Positions 62,703 through 64,000 of a DNA stretch of 64,000 bases are shown here, in pieces. Positions within the stretch are counted from its first letter, which is position 1. Each line of letters starts with the position of its first letter. The notes below the pieces were generated by a model. It was not told the DNA's origin. It saw nothing but the letters and a program-made list of their open reading frames with translations, and ran no database searches. Position numbers and translations under genes: made by a program. The DNA is from Neorhizobium galegae bv. officinalis. Lineage in GTDB: Bacteria; Pseudomonadota; Alphaproteobacteria; Rhizobiales; Rhizobiaceae. The DNA is taken from assembly GCA_000985875.1 (NCBI GenBank), contig CCRI01000011.1:124001-188000 (forward strand), in the 5' to 3' direction.

Positions 62703-64000
62703 CACTCGTCCTTTCTGCCTCAAGGCGGCTCAGGAATTTCATATAACCGGCAAGATCGAAGGCCTGCACGTAGGTGCCGAGTTCTTCCGCGAAGGGGCGG
62801 TGTTCCTCCTCCCGGGCGAGATCGGCAAGTTTTGCTTCGATACCGCGCACGTAGCCGATTTCGCCGAGCCGCAAAAGGTCCTGGACATGGTTCGTCCCCG
62901 GACTTTTGATCGGTTTCTTCGGGCCGACCACGGCGGGAAGCAAGGTTTCGTTCTCATAGACCCAGACGAGGCCGAGATGGGCGGCGAGCTTGTCGGCGAG
63001 GCTGCGGATGTCCACCGGCTTGGCGATCGCGTCACTATGGCCTTCGTCGCCGGAATGCACCGCAATCCCGTCGCCGATATTGGCTGACAGCATGACGATC
63101 GGCGCCACCTGGCCGTTCTCTCGCAGCTTGGCCACGAGCTGCCAGCCGCTCATGCCGGGCATGGAGATGTCGACGAGGAAGAGGTCCGGCTTGACGCCTT
63201 CGATCAGCGTCAGGCAGTCCGGGCCGCTGTTTGCCGTCAGCACGACAAAATCCATCGGCGAGAGCACTTCGCGCATCAGGTCGCGGTGGTCCTCGTTGTC
63301 GTCGACGACGACGATGGTGCGGCGCGGGCCGGTATAGGAAACGATCTTCTTTTCGGCAGCCGGCGCCGTGTTCGGCCGCTCGATGGCGGACAGCATCAGC
63401 CGCACCTTGAAGATCGAACCTTCGCCCTTGGTGCTGGCGACCGCGATCTCGCCGCCGAGCGTGTTGGTCAAAAGCTGGGTGATGGTGAGGCCGAGACCGA
63501 GGCCGGGCATCGGCCGGATGCTCTCCGCCTCGCCGCGCTGGAAGGGTTCGTAGATGCGGCCGAGATCCTTTTCGGCAATGCCCCGGCCGGTATCGGAAAT
63601 GGTGAAGGTCGCGACCTGGCTGCGATAGGCGACATCGAATTTCACCGTGCCCTCGTCGGTGAACTTGATCGCGTTCGAGAGCAGGTTGACGAGGATCTGG
63701 CGCAGCCGTTTCTCGTCGGTACGAACATATTGCGGCAGGGAGCGGGCGCGTTCGTGTTCGAAGGTCAGGCCCTTGGCCTGCGCCTGCAGGCCGAACATCT
63801 CGACGATCTGGTCGAGGAAATCCTGGATGTTGATCTCGTTGGAATAGACCTGCAGCCGGCCGGCCTCGATCTTGGAAATGTCGAGCAGCCCGTCGATCAG
63901 GCCCGAGAGATGGTCGGCGGAGCGCTTGATGACCTTGATCGCCGACTGGCGCGGGGCGGGGATCGTCTCGTCGCGCTCGAGGATCTGGGCGTAGCCGAGC
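62695..64000 (-). CDS. Hybrid sensor histidine kinase (C-terminal part, runs off right edge)
   Basis: The frame stays open to base 64000. Visible in order: the end of the HisKA domain (LLDISKIEAGRLQVY), a HATPase domain with NLLSNAIKFTDEG (N box), SDTGRGIAEKDLG and GLGLGLTITQ, then a receiver with VVVDDNEDHRDLM and LFLVDISMPGMSGW, and a C-terminal tail of about 100 residues. The phospho-accepting His and the sensor part lie outside the window. The start at 63798 implied by the first internal ATG is wrong since coding continues upstream. It partners the LuxR-type regulator. Confidence 0.9.
   Translation of the reverse strand, partial: LGYAQILERDETIPAPRQSAIKVIKRSADHLSGLIDGLLDISKIEAGRLQVYSNEINIQDFLDQIVEMFGLQAQAKGLTFEHERARSLPQYVRTDEKRLRQILVNLLSNAIKFTDEGTVKFDVAYRSQVATFTISDTGRGIAEKDLGRIYEPFQRGEAESIRPMPGLGLGLTITQLLTNTLGGEIAVASTKGEGSIFKVRLMLSAIERPNTAPAAEKKIVSYTGPRRTIVVVDDNEDHRDLMREVLSPMDFVVLTANSGPDCLTLIEGVKPDLFLVDISMPGMSGWQLVAKLRENGQVAPIVMLSANIGDGIAVHSGDEGHSDAIAKPVDIRSLADKLAAHLGLVWVYENETLLPAVVGPKKPIKSPGTNHVQDLLRLGEIGYVRGIEAKLADLAREEEHRPFAEELGTYVQAFDLAGYMKFLSRLEAERTSDG

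Overview
The window looks like a chromosomal segment of an alphaproteobacterium of the Rhizobiales, most likely Rhizobiaceae (Rhizobium, Agrobacterium, Neorhizobium or Ensifer type). The reasons are high GC content, the cell-cycle set chpT, ctrA and sciP with a FliJ-like gene, a heterotetrameric sarcosine oxidase operon, a liv operon carrying a DUF6867 gene, and several families typical of this order (DUF1127, DUF1134, DUF6476). This placement rests on gene content alone. No rRNA, tRNA, CRISPR array, insertion sequence or prophage was recognised.

Layout. 1-3.6 kb: haem uptake and use (hutX and an IsdG-type haem monooxygenase facing hmuTUV). 3.6-10.7 kb: housekeeping and detoxification genes (DUF454, galE, ung, an MhqO/MhqD-like ring-cleaving dioxygenase and hydrolase pair, a DUF4344 metallopeptidase gene with a one-base frameshift, and aldehyde dehydrogenase with RidA). 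10.8-13.9 kb: L,D-transpeptidase, lytic transglycosylase lipoprotein, LtrA and a GNAT enzyme. 13.9-21.9 kb: an accessory catabolic locus with an NMT1/THI5-type ABC importer, a cytosine-deaminase-like amidohydrolase, an FAD oxidase, a flavodoxin-fold reductase, a LysR regulator and a creatininase-family amidase, linked by a shared sequence element. 22-33 kb: a small Cys-containing secreted protein, a chemoreceptor, an EamA transporter, purA, a large Pro/Ala/Glu-rich membrane protein, ddl and rpoH.

33-36.6 kb: four genes for uncharacterised exported or membrane proteins, one with a trypsin-like His/Asp/Ser arrangement. 36.8-43.7 kb: methyltransferase, DUF1127, a 53-residue Cys-rich protein missed by simple ORF calling, AraC regulator, RluA, DUF6476, SpoU methyltransferase, a coiled-coil membrane protein and DUF1134. 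43.8-48 kb: the cell-cycle module chpT, a degenerate receiver, ctrA, a FliJ-like gene and sciP, with clustered GANTC sites before ctrA and a near-consensus CtrA box before sciP. 48-50 kb: an ExoY-type sugar transferase and a DUF2793 protein. 50.2-55.3 kb: soxBDAG. 55.5-61.1 kb: livHMGF, DUF6867 and the substrate-binding protein. 61.2-64 kb: a lower-GC possible HEPN-type gene, a LuxR-type response regulator and a hybrid histidine kinase cut by the right edge.

The best candidates for something undescribed are the 13.9-21.9 kb catabolic locus with its operator, and the 33-36.6 kb exported protease-like gene set. All functions are read from motifs and context; no database search was run.
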